Source of the DNA: Chloroflexia bacterium
GTDB taxonomy: Bacteria > Chloroflexota > Chloroflexia > Thermomicrobiales > UBA6265
Direction of reading: 5' to 3'
Assembly: GCA_013698305.1 (NCBI GenBank)
Contig: JACCVC010000168.1
Location: forward strand, 8,855-72,854
DNA length: 64,000 nt
Positions 42,842 to 51,785 of this stretch are shown here, piece after piece. The position numbers were made by a program, and so were the translations under genes. A model generated the notes under the pieces. The model was given only the letters and a program-made list of their open reading frames with translations, had not been told where the DNA came from and ran no database searches. Position 1 is the stretch's first letter; each line of letters starts with the position of its first letter.

Positions 42842-44731
42842 ATGACAGATACTCGAGGACGCGGCAGAAACGCTCCACGCGTTGCGGGGCGACGAGGTCG
42901 TCGCAGCGGCAGCGGATCGGCACGGACGGTCGCGGTCAAGCGCGTTGCGCCAGCCGAGCGAGAGCCGGTGGTGCTTCCACCAGTGATGTCGGTCACTGAG
43001 CTGGCGGAAAAGCTGGACATGGGGGGGATCGAAGTGATCCGCGAGTTGATGAAGCTCGGGATCATGGCGAATCTCAATCAGCAGGTCGACTACGCAACCG
43101 CGGCAAAAGTGGCGACAGAGTTGGAGTGGGAGACGCTGGAGGAGGAATCCGCCGGAAACAACGCGGTGGCCAACTTCGAGGCGCGACGGCTCGAAAGCGA
43201 TCAGGACCCAGACGCGACCGCGCGACCGCCGGTCATCACGATCATGGGTCATGTCGATCACGGCAAGACCAAATTGCTGGATACCATTCGCTCGGAGAAC
43301 GTGGCGGAAGGCGAAGCTGGCGGGATCACCCAGCATATCGGCGCCTATCAGATCGAGCGACAGGGACGCAAACTCACGTTTCTGGATACTCCCGGTCACG
43401 AGGCATTCACCGCGATGCGCGCGCGCGGGGCGCAGGCGACAGACATCGCCGTGCTGGTTGTTGCCGCCGATGACGGCGTGATGCCGACCACCCGCGAGGC
43501 GATTGCCCACATCCGTAGCGCGGATGTGCCGATGGTGGTGGCGGTCAACAAGATCGACCTGCCGTCGGCAAACCCGGACCGGGTAAAGCAGCAGCTTTCG
43601 GAAGCTGGCGTGATGCCGGAAGAGTGGGGCGGAGACGTGCCGCTGGTCGAGGTGTCCGCCAAGGACGGTCACGGCATCGACGATCTTCTTGAGGTGTTGC
43701 TGCTCGTCGCGGACGTCCATGAATTGAAGGCGAACCCCGACAAGATCGCTTCCGGCGTGGTGGTGGAAGCGAGGGTCGAGAGTAGCCGTGGCGCGGTGGC
43801 GACATTGCTCGTTCAAAGCGGAACGCTCAATTTGCGCGATGTGATCGTTGCGGGCAGCACCTGGGGCAAGACCAAGGCGATGTTCGATGATCATGCGAAA
43901 CGGGTGCGACGCGCGGGACCGAGCATGCCGGTCGAGGTGCTTGGCTTGATGGATGTGCCGCAGGCCGGCGACACATTCATGGCCTTCGAGGATGAGAAAG
44001 CTGCCAGGCAGCTGGCTGAGCAACGACAGGCGCAGCGCCGAATCCAGTCATTGACCGACAATCGGCCGGTCAAGCTCACCGAGCTGTACGACCAGGTACA
44101 GGAAGGCACCACTGCTGAGTTGAGAGTCATCCTCAAGGCCGACGTGCAGGGCTCGCTGGGCGCGATCCAGAACGCGCTGCTGAAACTCAATGACGAGACG
44201 GACCAAAGTGTCCAGCTCTCGATCCAGTTCTCCGGAACAGGCGCGATCTCCGAGTCAGATATTAATCTGGCGTCGACAACGAACAGCATCGTGATCGGAT
44301 TCAACGTCCGCCCGGATGTCGCCGCCAAGCGCATGGCGGACGTAACCGGTGTCGATGTTCGCTACTACAGCGTCATCTACGGGTTGCTAGATGAGGTCAA
44401 GTTGGCGATCACGGGCCTGCTTGCGCCGATATTCGAGGATGTCACCGACGGGTACGCGGAAGTCCGTGATACGTTCAAGTTGCCGTCGAACGATGTGGTG
44501 GCCGGGCTCTACGTGCTGGACGGCAAGGTTCCGCGCAATTCGCGGGCGCGGGTGCTGCGAAGCGGCACGGTGATGTTCGAAGGCAAGATCGCGTCCCTCA
44601 AGCGCTTTAAGGATGACGTGCGCGAAGTGGCCGCTGGATACGAATGTGGCCTCGGGCTCGAAGGATTTAACGACCTGCAAGTTGGGGATCAGATCGAGTT
44701 CCTGCACACCGAAGAAGTCGCGCGCACGTAG
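42842..44731 (+). CDS. infB: Translation initiation factor IF-2
   Basis: IF-2 is the GTPase that recruits initiator tRNA to the 30S subunit. The 629-residue protein is the short form: a basic N-terminal stretch of about 45 residues precedes the IF2_N domain (MSVTELAEKLDMGGIEVIREL), then the G domain with GHVDHGKT at 136-143, DTPGHEAF and NKIDLP. C-terminal domains end with QVGDQIEFLHTEEV-like family sequence. It lies in the nusA operon. Confidence 0.97.
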   Translation: MTDTRGRGRNAPRVAGRRGRRSGSGSARTVAVKRVAPAEREPVVLPPVMSVTELAEKLDMGGIEVIRELMKLGIMANLNQQVDYATAAKVATELEWETLEEESAGNNAVANFEARRLESDQDPDATARPPVITIMGHVDHGKTKLLDTIRSENVAEGEAGGITQHIGAYQIERQGRKLTFLDTPGHEAFTAMRARGAQATDIAVLVVAADDGVMPTTREAIAHIRSADVPMVVAVNKIDLPSANPDRVKQQLSEAGVMPEEWGGDVPLVEVSAKDGHGIDDLLEVLLLVADVHELKANPDKIASGVVVEARVESSRGAVATLLVQSGTLNLRDVIVAGSTWGKTKAMFDDHAKRVRRAGPSMPVEVLGLMDVPQAGDTFMAFEDEKAARQLAEQRQAQRRIQSLTDNRPVKLTELYDQVQEGTTAELRVILKADVQGSLGAIQNALLKLNDETDQSVQLSIQFSGTGAISESDINLASTTNSIVIGFNVRPDVAAKRMADVTGVDVRYYSVIYGLLDEVKLAITGLLAPIFEDVTDGYAEVRDTFKLPSNDVVAGLYVLDGKVPRNSRARVLRSGTVMFEGKIASLKRFKDDVREVAAGYECGLGLEGFNDLQVGDQIEFLHTEEVART

Positions 44732-44781
44732 CCGGATGCTGATCGAAGAAATTCTGACGTCGGCTGGAAAGCGAGACCTCC

Positions 44782-45177
44782 GTGACACGACGTACCCGAC
44801 AAGTCGGTGAGCTGCTCAAGGAGGAGCTCGCCGACATCATCCGTCGAGAAGTTAAGGATCCGCGTATCGGATTCATGAGCATCACAGAAGTCGATGTGAC
44901 GCAAGACCTGCGCCAGGCTCGCGTGTTCATCAGCGTACTGCATGAAGAGGAACGAGCCGGGACAATGGATGCTCTTGCATCCGCCGCGTTGTTCATTCGG
45001 CATCATCTCAAGCCGCGCCTTCGCATGCGTCAAATCCCGATGCTGGAGTTTCGTGCCGACCGATCGATGGCCTATGCGCAGCATATCTCCGAAACCCTTC
45101 GGCAAATCGAACGTCTGGACGCCGAACTGAACCGAGACCCGGAGGCTGGCACCGGGACAGGGGGGCAGACTGCATGA
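44782..45177 (+). CDS. rbfA: Ribosome-binding factor A
   Basis: RbfA aids 30S maturation around the 16S 5' end. The 131-residue protein starts at GTG 44782 with TRRTRQVGELLKEELADIIRR, then DPRIGFMSITEVDVTQDLRQA and RLRMRQIPMLEFRAD, a normal KH-type RbfA. The Gly/Thr-rich tail is an extra. Its stop overlaps the DHH gene start as ATGA. Confidence 0.94.
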   Translation: MTRRTRQVGELLKEELADIIRREVKDPRIGFMSITEVDVTQDLRQARVFISVLHEEERAGTMDALASAALFIRHHLKPRLRMRQIPMLEFRADRSMAYAQHISETLRQIERLDAELNRDPEAGTGTGGQTA

Positions 45178-46181
45178 CGTCACCTTCGTGGAGACTTGAT
45201 CATACGGCCGCTGCCGAGGCACTAAAGTTGCTGCGGAGCGCACGGTGCGTGCTGATGCCGACGCATCAAAATGTAGATGCTGACGGCCTGGCCTCGGCGA
45301 TCGCGATGAGCAATGCACTGGCGCAGCTTGGAGTGACGGCCCGTCCGATGGTGTCCGATGGCGAGGTTCCGCATCAACTCGGGTTTCTGCCCGGTATTGA
45401 GGACGTGCTTGCATACGGTCGCGACGACTTGCCTGCATACGATCTGCTATGTCTCGTCGATTGTTCCGACCGGCGTCGTCTTGGCGACTTTTACGCAGAC
45501 GATCCAGATCGGGTAAATGGCGACGTGCCGATCGTGAACATCGATCATCACGTCACCAATGACATGTTCGGGCAAGTCAACATCGTTGTGCCAGAGGCCG
45601 CGTCCGCGTCCGAGATCGTCGCGGACATACTTCAGGCATGGAAGACCGACTTGACGCACGATATCGCACAGTGTTTGCTCGCGGGAATCTACGGGGATAC
45701 GCTGGGACTCCGCACAGATTCTACCACGTCCAGGACCATGCGGACATCGGCGGACCTGGTCGATGCCGGAGCCGATCCCGCGCCGATCGTGGATGCGTTG
45801 TTCCGCGTCAAACCGCGATCATCGGTCTGTCTCTGGGAGCGGGCTCTTCGAAACGTTCAATACACTGGCGGCCTGATCTGGACAGAGTTGACGCAGGATA
45901 CGTTCGATCGCTGCGGCGCCTCGCCCGGTGAGGCCGAAGGGATGGTTAACTTCCTCGTCGGCACCGAAGGCTCTGGAGCGGCGGCAATACTTTACGCGAA
46001 CGACAAGGGTTGGCGAGTCAGCCTGCGCAGCCTGCCGGACGGCGTTGACGTGGCCAGTGTCGCCGCCGAGTTCGGTGGGGGCGGTCACCCACGCGCGGCT
46101 GGTGTCCAGATCGACGGTGATGAAGATGCCAAGCGCTCCTTTGTCGAGCGCGTTGGCCAGCTGGCGCGGGACCATCGCTGA
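45174..46181 (+). CDS. DHH/DHHA1 phosphoesterase, NrnA-like
   Basis: A 335-residue manganese-dependent phosphoesterase of the NrnA type, which degrades short RNA and pAp. DHH motifs are visible as PTHQNVDADGLASAIAMS, LVDCSD and NIDHHVTNDMFG; the DHHA1 domain ends with GGGGHPRAAGVQ. Its place between rbfA and truB is conserved in many phyla. The Asn-Val before the first Asp (QNVDADG rather than PDGDAIG) is a variant, but the Asp ligands are present. Confidence 0.9.
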   Translation: MTSPSWRLDHTAAAEALKLLRSARCVLMPTHQNVDADGLASAIAMSNALAQLGVTARPMVSDGEVPHQLGFLPGIEDVLAYGRDDLPAYDLLCLVDCSDRRRLGDFYADDPDRVNGDVPIVNIDHHVTNDMFGQVNIVVPEAASASEIVADILQAWKTDLTHDIAQCLLAGIYGDTLGLRTDSTTSRTMRTSADLVDAGADPAPIVDALFRVKPRSSVCLWERALRNVQYTGGLIWTELTQDTFDRCGASPGEAEGMVNFLVGTEGSGAAAILYANDKGWRVSLRSLPDGVDVASVAAEFGGGGHPRAAGVQIDGDEDAKRSFVERVGQLARDHR

Positions 46182-46186
46182 CGCCC

Positions 46187-47098
46187 ATGGCTCGACGACG
46201 TTCTGCTCCGCTGAGGAGCGGTTTTCTCAATATCGATAAACCACCGGGGTGGACGAGTCATGATGTGGTCGCCAGAGTGCGTCGCATTGTCGGAGAACGT
46301 CGCGTCGGCCACTCGGGCACGCTCGACCCTGCCGCTACTGGCGTTCTGCCGGTTGCGGTTGGGCATGCGACGAAGGTACTGTCATATCTCGAACACGATG
46401 GCAAGACCTACCTTGCCACGGTGAGATTCGGAGTCGAGACTGATTCGGGAGACCGCGACGGTGCGTTGGTTTCGCGGGATTCGGCGGGGCGCCTGGACGC
46501 AGCGGCAGTGAGAGCTGTTCTCGTTCGTTATGAGGGACGGCAAACGCAGACACCGCCCATGCACTCTGCGGCGCGGGTCGGTGGGCGACGGCTGCACGAG
46601 CTTGCCAGAAACGGTGAAGTCGTTGATATACCGGTTCGGACGGTGGAAGTGTTTCGCTGCGAACTGGTGTCATGGAGTCCTCCGGAGACTAGATTGCTCG
46701 TCACGTGTAGCAAGGGCACGTATATTCGCTCACTCGTTCGCGATATCGGGCGCGACATGGGATGTGGGGCCACCCTTATCAATCTCGTGCGGGTCCGGGC
46801 GGGCGCATTTCACTTGCGTTCCAGCATTTCGATTCACGATCTGGAGCCGGCATTGGCCGCTTCCAGTTGGGGTTGGATAGCGCACCACCCGGATTTCGCG
46901 ATGTCTGGATGCGATGTCGTGGTGTTGACACCGGCTGAAGCGCAACGATGGGCCAATGGTCAGGAGCTTGCGCGGTCCGGGATTGCAGGGGACGTGCGCG
47001 TGTATGGCGCCGATTGGCAATGGGCAGGGACCGGCGTCTTCGACGAGACGGCGGGCGTGCTGCGCCCAACTCGCGTGATTCTCGGGAGGCTTTCGTAA
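46187..47098 (+). CDS. truB: tRNA pseudouridine(55) synthase
   Basis: TruB makes the universal pseudouridine of the T-loop. The 303-residue protein has LNIDKPPGWTSHDVVARVR, RRVGHSGTLDPAATGVLPV with catalytic Asp47, and CSKGTYIRSLVRDIG. A C-terminal PUA-like domain follows from about residue 220. Its TAA is immediately followed by the ribF ATG. Confidence 0.96.
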   Translation: MARRRSAPLRSGFLNIDKPPGWTSHDVVARVRRIVGERRVGHSGTLDPAATGVLPVAVGHATKVLSYLEHDGKTYLATVRFGVETDSGDRDGALVSRDSAGRLDAAAVRAVLVRYEGRQTQTPPMHSAARVGGRRLHELARNGEVVDIPVRTVEVFRCELVSWSPPETRLLVTCSKGTYIRSLVRDIGRDMGCGATLINLVRVRAGAFHLRSSISIHDLEPALAASSWGWIAHHPDFAMSGCDVVVLTPAEAQRWANGQELARSGIAGDVRVYGADWQWAGTGVFDETAGVLRPTRVILGRLS

Positions 47099-48049
47099 AT
47101 GGCGCTTCCGGAACCTCTCTCCAATCTCACCGAGCTACCATTGGAGAAACGGGTCGTAACTATCGGCACGTTCGATGGCGTGCATCGAGGACATCAGGCG
47201 CTGCTTCATGCCGCTGCGACGCGGGCACGAGAACTCGGTCTTGCCTTGACTGTGATCACCTTTGATCCGGCGCCGGCGGCTGTCCTGCGGCCAGCCCAGT
47301 TCGACGGAGCGATTCTCTCGCTCGCTGACAAGGTCGCATTGCTGACGGCCGCCGGTGCTGATCAGGTCGTGGTGACGCCATTCACCACCGCGCTCGCTGC
47401 GCTTTCGGCTCGCGAGTTCTTTGAGGCCCTGGTTGGACAGGGATGTATGGAGGAGCTTTTTGTCGGCGAAGCGTTTGCGCTCGGGCGCAACCGTGAGGGG
47501 ACAGTTGACGTGTTGGCGAAGCTGGGCGCCGAACACGGCGTTCGGATTGTCGCCTTGAATCGCATTGAGGACAATGGCGTGGTCGTCTCCAGCACCAGGG
47601 TCAGAAGAGTGATCCAGGCTGGTGACGTGAAGGCCGCTGGCGACATGCTTGGCCGGCCCTTCAAGATCGTTGGCGACGTTATCCACGGCGCACATGTGGG
47701 CCGAACGATTGGCTATCCTACCGCGAACGTCTTGCCTCCGGAAGGGCAGGTTCAACTCGCCGACGGTATCTACGCGACGATGGCGGCGCTGCCGGGAGAA
47801 ACGAAGCCGTTGCCGGCGATGACGTATATCGGTACGCGTCCCGCGTTGAACACCGGCAGGAGGCTGATCGAGACGCACATTCTCGACTTCGACGGTGATC
47901 TCTACGGCCAGTGCATAGCGGTGGAATTCATCGACAGGTTGCGGTCGGACGCGGACTTCCCATCGCTGGACGAGCTAGTGGCGCAGTTGCGGCGCGATGA
48001 GGCGGCAACACGGCGTGTGCTCACCGGGGCGGGGTTTTACAATAACTGA
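47099..48049 (+). CDS. ribF: Bifunctional riboflavin kinase/FAD synthetase
   Basis: This 316-residue enzyme makes FMN and then FAD. The N-terminal nucleotidyltransferase domain has VTIGTFDGVHRGHQALL and later VVVSSTRVRRVI; the C-terminal riboflavin kinase domain has GRTIGYPTANVLPP and the ETHILDFDGDLYG segment with the catalytic Glu and Asp-type residues. It is the last gene of the nusA operon; the infC promoter lies just after. Confidence 0.95.
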   Translation: MALPEPLSNLTELPLEKRVVTIGTFDGVHRGHQALLHAAATRARELGLALTVITFDPAPAAVLRPAQFDGAILSLADKVALLTAAGADQVVVTPFTTALAALSAREFFEALVGQGCMEELFVGEAFALGRNREGTVDVLAKLGAEHGVRIVALNRIEDNGVVVSSTRVRRVIQAGDVKAAGDMLGRPFKIVGDVIHGAHVGRTIGYPTANVLPPEGQVQLADGIYATMAALPGETKPLPAMTYIGTRPALNTGRRLIETHILDFDGDLYGQCIAVEFIDRLRSDADFPSLDELVAQLRRDEAATRRVLTGAGFYNN

Positions 48050-48075
48050 CGTCGGTGGAATGCGGCGGCTCGCAA

Positions 48076-48105
48076 TTGGTAGAATCAGCGGGATTTTGGT
48101 AAAGT
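48076..48105 (+). promoter_or_regulatory. Predicted promoter of infC-rpmI-rplT
   Basis: TTGGTA (48076-48081, 4/6), an 18-base spacer and TAAAGT (48100-48105, 4/6). Initiation near 48112 would leave an 87-base leader. Confidence 0.5.
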
Positions 48106-48127
48106 ACAGGTTGAGTCGCTGACATTA

Positions 48128-48152
48128 CGGTGACGGCGCAGATCCGTTGCCG
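48128..48152 (+). promoter_or_regulatory. Leader hairpin of infC
   Basis: CGGTGACGG (48128-48136) can form nine pairs, including G-U, with CCGTTGCCG (48144-48152). It lies in the leader upstream of the infC ribosome-binding site and could take part in IF-3 or L20 autoregulation; that role is inference. Confidence 0.4.
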
Positions 48153-48186
48153 GTGTTTGTATGTCCTACAACAACGAGTACATTCC

Positions 48187-48192
48187 AGGAGG
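48187..48192 (+). promoter_or_regulatory. Ribosome-binding site fixing the ATT start of infC
   Basis: A perfect AGGAGG ends six bases before an in-frame ATT at 48199. No ATG, GTG or TTG lies at workable spacing in the infC frame. Confidence 0.85.
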
Positions 48193-48198
48193 CAAGCT

Positions 48199-48750
48199 AT
48201 TTCTAGACCGGTTCAAACTCGCGTCAACGACCGTATTCGTGTTCGCGAGGTAAGATTAATTGACGACGAAGGGCAGCAGTTCGGGGTCGTTCCGACGCGC
48301 GAAGCGCTCATGATGGCGCGGGAGAAGGGGTTGGATCTCGTAGAGGTCGCCGCAAACGCGCAACCACCTGTGTGTCGTCTCATGGATTACGGCAAGTACC
48401 GCTACGAGCAAAGTCGCAAGGAGCGGGAAACCCGGAAGAACCAGCATGTGACCAAGGTCAAGGAAGTTCGTGTCGAGCCAAAGATTGGCGGGCACGATCT
48501 CGAGACCAAGGGGCGCCAGGCCGAGCGATTTCTCAAGGCCGGTGACAAGGTCAAATTGTCCGTGCTGTTTCGTGGACGATCGATCACGCACCCGGAACTG
48601 GGCAGAGATTTGCTTCAGAAGCTCTCCGAGCAACTCAGCGATGTCGGAGCCGTGGAGCAAGGCGCTCGTATGGAAGGGCGCACGATGACCATGTACATGG
48701 CTCCGGCACGGGCGAAATCCGAGGCCAGCGGTAGCGGAAAAGAAGGGTAG
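48199..48750 (+). CDS. infC: Translation initiation factor IF-3, apparent ATT start
   Basis: IF-3 keeps the 30S subunit free and checks start codons. The protein of about 183 residues begins (M)SRPVQTRVNDRIRVREVRL, has QPPVCRLMDYGKYRYEQSRK in the linker region and VKLSVLFRGRSITHPELG in the C-domain. The start is ATT at 48199, six bases after AGGAGG. Rare starts in infC are an established device by which IF-3 represses its own synthesis in E. coli. The frame is open further upstream but lacks similarity there. rpmI and rplT follow. Confidence 0.94.
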   Translation: MSRPVQTRVNDRIRVREVRLIDDEGQQFGVVPTREALMMAREKGLDLVEVAANAQPPVCRLMDYGKYRYEQSRKERETRKNQHVTKVKEVRVEPKIGGHDLETKGRQAERFLKAGDKVKLSVLFRGRSITHPELGRDLLQKLSEQLSDVGAVEQGARMEGRTMTMYMAPARAKSEASGSGKEG

Positions 48751-48755
48751 TTGGC

Positions 48756-48968
48756 GTGGCAAATCGAGGAAAACTCAAGACGCACAAGGGTGCGAAGCGT
48801 CGATTCAAGATCACCGGAACGGGCAAGATTATGCACGCCAAGGGCATGAAGAGCCACCGGAGGCGCAAGAAATCGGCGCGCGTGAAGCGGCAATTCGACA
48901 AGATGCTGGTGATGAACCCGGCCTCGACGAAACGCGTGCGGAAGATGCTTCCTCACGGACTCAAGTAG
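48756..48968 (+). CDS. rpmI: 50S ribosomal protein L35
   Basis: A 70-residue basic protein with KTHKGAKRRFKITGTGKIMH and KKSARVKRQFDK, the normal L35 pattern. It starts at GTG 48756, five bases after the infC stop, and precedes rplT by 47 bases. Confidence 0.96.
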   Translation: MANRGKLKTHKGAKRRFKITGTGKIMHAKGMKSHRRRKKSARVKRQFDKMLVMNPASTKRVRKMLPHGLK

Positions 48969-49015
48969 CCAGTCAATAGCTCGCGTGTGGCACGCGTGAC
49001 GGAGGATTCAACGCA

Positions 49016-49381
49016 ATGGCTCGTGTAAAGAGGGGCGTCACCGCCCATCGTCGGCACCGAAAGGTACTGGCGCAAACCAAGGGACACCGAGGCACACGCA
49101 ACCGATTGTTCAAGCGCGCGAATGAGTCGCTGATGCGATCGCTTGCATTTCAGTATCGTGACCGCCGGAATCGAAAGCGCGAAATGCGCAAACTGTGGAT
49201 TCAGCGGATCAACGCGGCCAGCAGGGCCAACGGTCTGCAATACTCGCGGCTGATCTATGGCTTGTCCACGGCAGGCGTCGACATCGACCGGAAGATGCTC
49301 GCCGATCTCGCGGTCCGCGATGAGGAAGCGTTTGCTGCGATCGTCGAGGCGGCACGCCAGGCATTGCCGGGGTCTGCATAG
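49016..49381 (+). CDS. rplT: 50S ribosomal protein L20
   Basis: A 121-residue early 23S rRNA-binding protein needed for 50S assembly. ARVKRGVTAHRRHRKVLAQ starts it, followed by RGTRNRLFKRANESLMRS, RDRRNRKREMRKLWIQRINA and LAVRDEEAF, all typical. In some bacteria L20 represses the infC operon. GGAGG lies upstream of the ATG. Confidence 0.97.
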   Translation: MARVKRGVTAHRRHRKVLAQTKGHRGTRNRLFKRANESLMRSLAFQYRDRRNRKREMRKLWIQRINAASRANGLQYSRLIYGLSTAGVDIDRKMLADLAVRDEEAFAAIVEAARQALPGSA

Positions 49382-49394
49382 AGCCATCGTGGCG

Positions 49395-50204
49395 ATGGAT
49401 CACGATCAGTCACAATGGCGTGAAATAGCCAGCGCTAACAATCCTCAAATGAAACTGATGCGCTCGCTCAGTCGCCGGAAAGCCCGGCTAGCTGAGCGGG
49501 CGTTTCTGCTGGAAGGCCGTCGGCTGATCGAGGACGCGTTGGGCGCGGGCATGGACGTCAGAAAGCTGCTCATCCGTGACGATGTCAATTCAGCCTGTGT
49601 GAGCAGGCTCCAGCGGCCTGGCATTGATGTGTTCCGTGTGGCCGCCGGCATCTTCGATCATTCCAGCAACGTCGAACAGAGCCAGGGATTTGCCGCGATC
49701 TGCGCGATGCCTGAACCTGCTGACCCGCGTTTGCCCGAAGGTAGCGACCTCCTGATTCTCGATCAGCTACGCGATCCCGGCAATATGGGGACGGCATTAC
49801 GGTCGGCTGCCGCGTCGGGGATCACCACGGTGCTGATTATGCCTTCCAGTGTTGACCCGTTCGCGCCAAAGGCGGTGAGATCAGGGATGGGCGCGCATTT
49901 TCGACTCAGTATCGGCGAGTTCGATGCGGGTTGGAATACGGCGCTCCGCGCGTCCAGGACGAGGTTGGTGCTGGCGGAGATGAACGGCGAGCAGGATTAC
50001 GACTCCTTCGATTGGACTGACCCCTTTGTATTGGTGCTCGGGGGCGAAACGCACGGCTCTTCATCTGAGCTGTCCGATCTGAAGTCAACCAGTGTTCGAA
50101 TCCCAATGGCCGGGGATGTCGAGAGTCTCAACGTTGCCGTGGCGGGCTCGATCGTGATGTTCGAGGCGGCTCGGCAACGGCGGGCTACCGCGTCTCTGGG
50201 CTGA
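49395..50204 (+). CDS. SpoU/TrmH family RNA 2'-O-methyltransferase
   Basis: A 269-residue SPOUT methyltransferase, RlmB/TsnR-like. The N-terminal substrate-binding part includes RRKARLAERAFLLEGRRLI; the knot has LLILDQLRDPGNMGTALRSA (motif 1), LVLGGETHGSS (motif 2) and SLNVAVAGSIVMFEA (motif 3). It probably methylates 23S rRNA or tRNA; the target is unclear. ATG 49395 or GTG 49389 could be the start. It follows rplT by 13 bases. Confidence 0.9.
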   Translation: MDHDQSQWREIASANNPQMKLMRSLSRRKARLAERAFLLEGRRLIEDALGAGMDVRKLLIRDDVNSACVSRLQRPGIDVFRVAAGIFDHSSNVEQSQGFAAICAMPEPADPRLPEGSDLLILDQLRDPGNMGTALRSAAASGITTVLIMPSSVDPFAPKAVRSGMGAHFRLSIGEFDAGWNTALRASRTRLVLAEMNGEQDYDSFDWTDPFVLVLGGETHGSSSELSDLKSTSVRIPMAGDVESLNVAVAGSIVMFEAARQRRATASLG

Positions 50205-50208
50205 TTTG

Positions 50209-50237
50209 TCGACAGTTGCGCCGATTTTGAGTACACT
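50209..50237 (+). promoter_or_regulatory. Predicted promoter of the HU gene
   Basis: TCGACA (50209-50214, 5/6), a 17-base spacer and TACACT (50232-50237, 4/6) lie about 80 bases before the HU start. Confidence 0.65.
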
Positions 50238-50316
50238 CCGTGATTGATAACGTGAAGTTCCATTGTGGAATGGGGGTTTTCGCCGATTGACGGACCCTCG
50301 CCTGAAAGGAAGCACT

Positions 50317-50592
50317 ATGCGAAAGCAGGAACTTGTCAAGGCAGTAGCGGACTCGATGGGATCGAGTGAGTCCGAGGCGTCGAAGGCTGTCAACGCCGTC
50401 TTTGAGGTAATTGAGTCGAGTCTCGCGAAGGGGGACGATGTGACCGTGAGTGGATTCGGTTCGTTCAAGGTCGTCGAACGGTCGGCTCGCGAGGGACGAA
50501 ACCCCCAGACTGGCGCATCAATGACGATCGCCGCCAAGAAGGCGCCTGTCTTCCGAGCTGGCACGCAGCTTAAGCGCTCCGTCGAGGGATAA
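50317..50592 (+). CDS. HU family DNA-binding protein
   Basis: A 91-residue nucleoid protein that bends DNA as a dimer. RKQELVKAVADSMGSSESEA begins it, VTVSGFGSFKVVERSAREGR forms the signature, with NPQTGASMTI in the DNA-binding arm and APVFRAGTQLK near the end. AAGGAAG lies before the ATG; the open frame upstream is leader. It has its own promoter and terminator. Confidence 0.96.
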   Translation: MRKQELVKAVADSMGSSESEASKAVNAVFEVIESSLAKGDDVTVSGFGSFKVVERSAREGRNPQTGASMTIAAKKAPVFRAGTQLKRSVEG

Positions 50593-50620
50593 GGTCTCCC
50601 AAATACGGTACTCCACTAAG

Positions 50621-50659
50621 AACGCCCGGCCCCATGAGTATTGTGGGACCGGGCGTTTT
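50621..50659. terminator. Terminator between HU and plsX (bidirectional)
   Basis: AACGCCCGG with CCCA (50621-50634) pairs with TGGG and CCGGGCGTT (50644-50657) with one mismatch, followed by TT. It lies between two convergent genes and has T-rich flanks on both strands. Confidence 0.85.
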
Positions 50660-50684
50660 GGATTGTGCAGGCGTTCAGGAGGCG

Positions 50685-51719
50685 TTAAGAGTGCTCGTCA
50701 GCATCCCGAGCTTCTGGCTCCTGGGCGATCCGTTCCGCAATGCGGGAGGGCAAACGCTGCTCGCTGCTACGTGCCGCGACGCCCAGCGCATTCTCGATGG
50801 CGAGCGCGTTGGAGCGTCCATGAGCGATGATTGCGGTCCCATCGATCCCCAGGAGCGGAGCTCCGCCGATTTCCGCATAGTCGAGACGTCGGCGGAGTTC
50901 TTGAAACGCGGGTCGAAGAGCAAGCGCGGCGAGCTTCCGAAGCGGGGATGCCGTTAGAAGCTCCTTGAGCGATTCGGTGAGCAGCGCGGCAGTGCCCTCC
51001 GCCGTCTTGAGCGCGACATTGCCAGTGAAGCCATCGGTGACGACGATGTCAACCACGCCGAGGGCAATATCCCTGCCTTCGACGTTGCCTCGAAAGTCGA
51101 TGCCGTGGGTGGAGGCGAGCAGCTTGTGAGCCGCGAGGGTTAGTTGATTGCCTTTGCCGGGCTCCTCGCCATTGCTGAGCAGGCCAATCGTGGGTTCCGG
51201 GACGTTGAGCACATATCGGGCGTAGGTCTGCCCCATGAGCGCGAACTGGACGAGGTGCACCGGCTTGGGATCAGTCACTGCTCCGAGGTCCAGCACCAGG
51301 GTTTTGCCTTTGAGCGCTGGCATGTATGAGCCGATGGCGGGGCGATCCACCCCCTTGATTCTCCCAAGGCTCATGAGCGTGCCGGCCATGACCGCGCCGC
51401 TGTTGCCCGCTGACAGCATCGCCGATGCATCGCCGTCCTTCACCGCCTGTATGGCGCGCATGAGGCTACTGTCGGGCTTGCGTCGTACAGCCTGGGCCGG
51501 ATGGTCGTCCATGGTGATGATTTCGCTCGTATCGACAACGTCGATGTCGACGCCCTGGGTGTCTAGACGCTCCAGCGTTGCCCCGATCAAGGATTCGTCG
51601 CCGTGTAGAAGAAGAGACACTCCAAACCGCCGTGCTCCAGAGACGGCACCGGAGACCACAACTTCAGGACCGTGGTCTCCGCCCATCGCATCGACTGCTA
51701 TCACCAGTTTGGTCGGCAT
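50685..51719 (-). CDS. plsX: Phosphate acyltransferase PlsX
   Basis: PlsX makes acyl-phosphate from acyl-ACP for phospholipid synthesis. The 344-residue protein has AVDAMGGDHGPEVVV, KPDSSLMRAIQAVKDGDASA, SAGNSGAVMA, and GNVEGRDIALGVVDIVVTDG followed by GFTGNVALKTAEG. It is 66 bases downstream of gyrB on the same strand. The usual partners fabD, fabH and acpP are absent. Confidence 0.96.
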   Translation of the reverse strand: MPTKLVIAVDAMGGDHGPEVVVSGAVSGARRFGVSLLLHGDESLIGATLERLDTQGVDIDVVDTSEIITMDDHPAQAVRRKPDSSLMRAIQAVKDGDASAMLSAGNSGAVMAGTLMSLGRIKGVDRPAIGSYMPALKGKTLVLDLGAVTDPKPVHLVQFALMGQTYARYVLNVPEPTIGLLSNGEEPGKGNQLTLAAHKLLASTHGIDFRGNVEGRDIALGVVDIVVTDGFTGNVALKTAEGTAALLTESLKELLTASPLRKLAALALRPAFQELRRRLDYAEIGGAPLLGIDGTAIIAHGRSNALAIENALGVAARSSEQRLPSRIAERIAQEPEARDADEHS

Positions 51720-51785
51720 CAGAAGAGATCTCCAGCGGCGATCGGAGGGTGCGCATGACGATCAGCGAGCGCGCTGAGGTCTATC

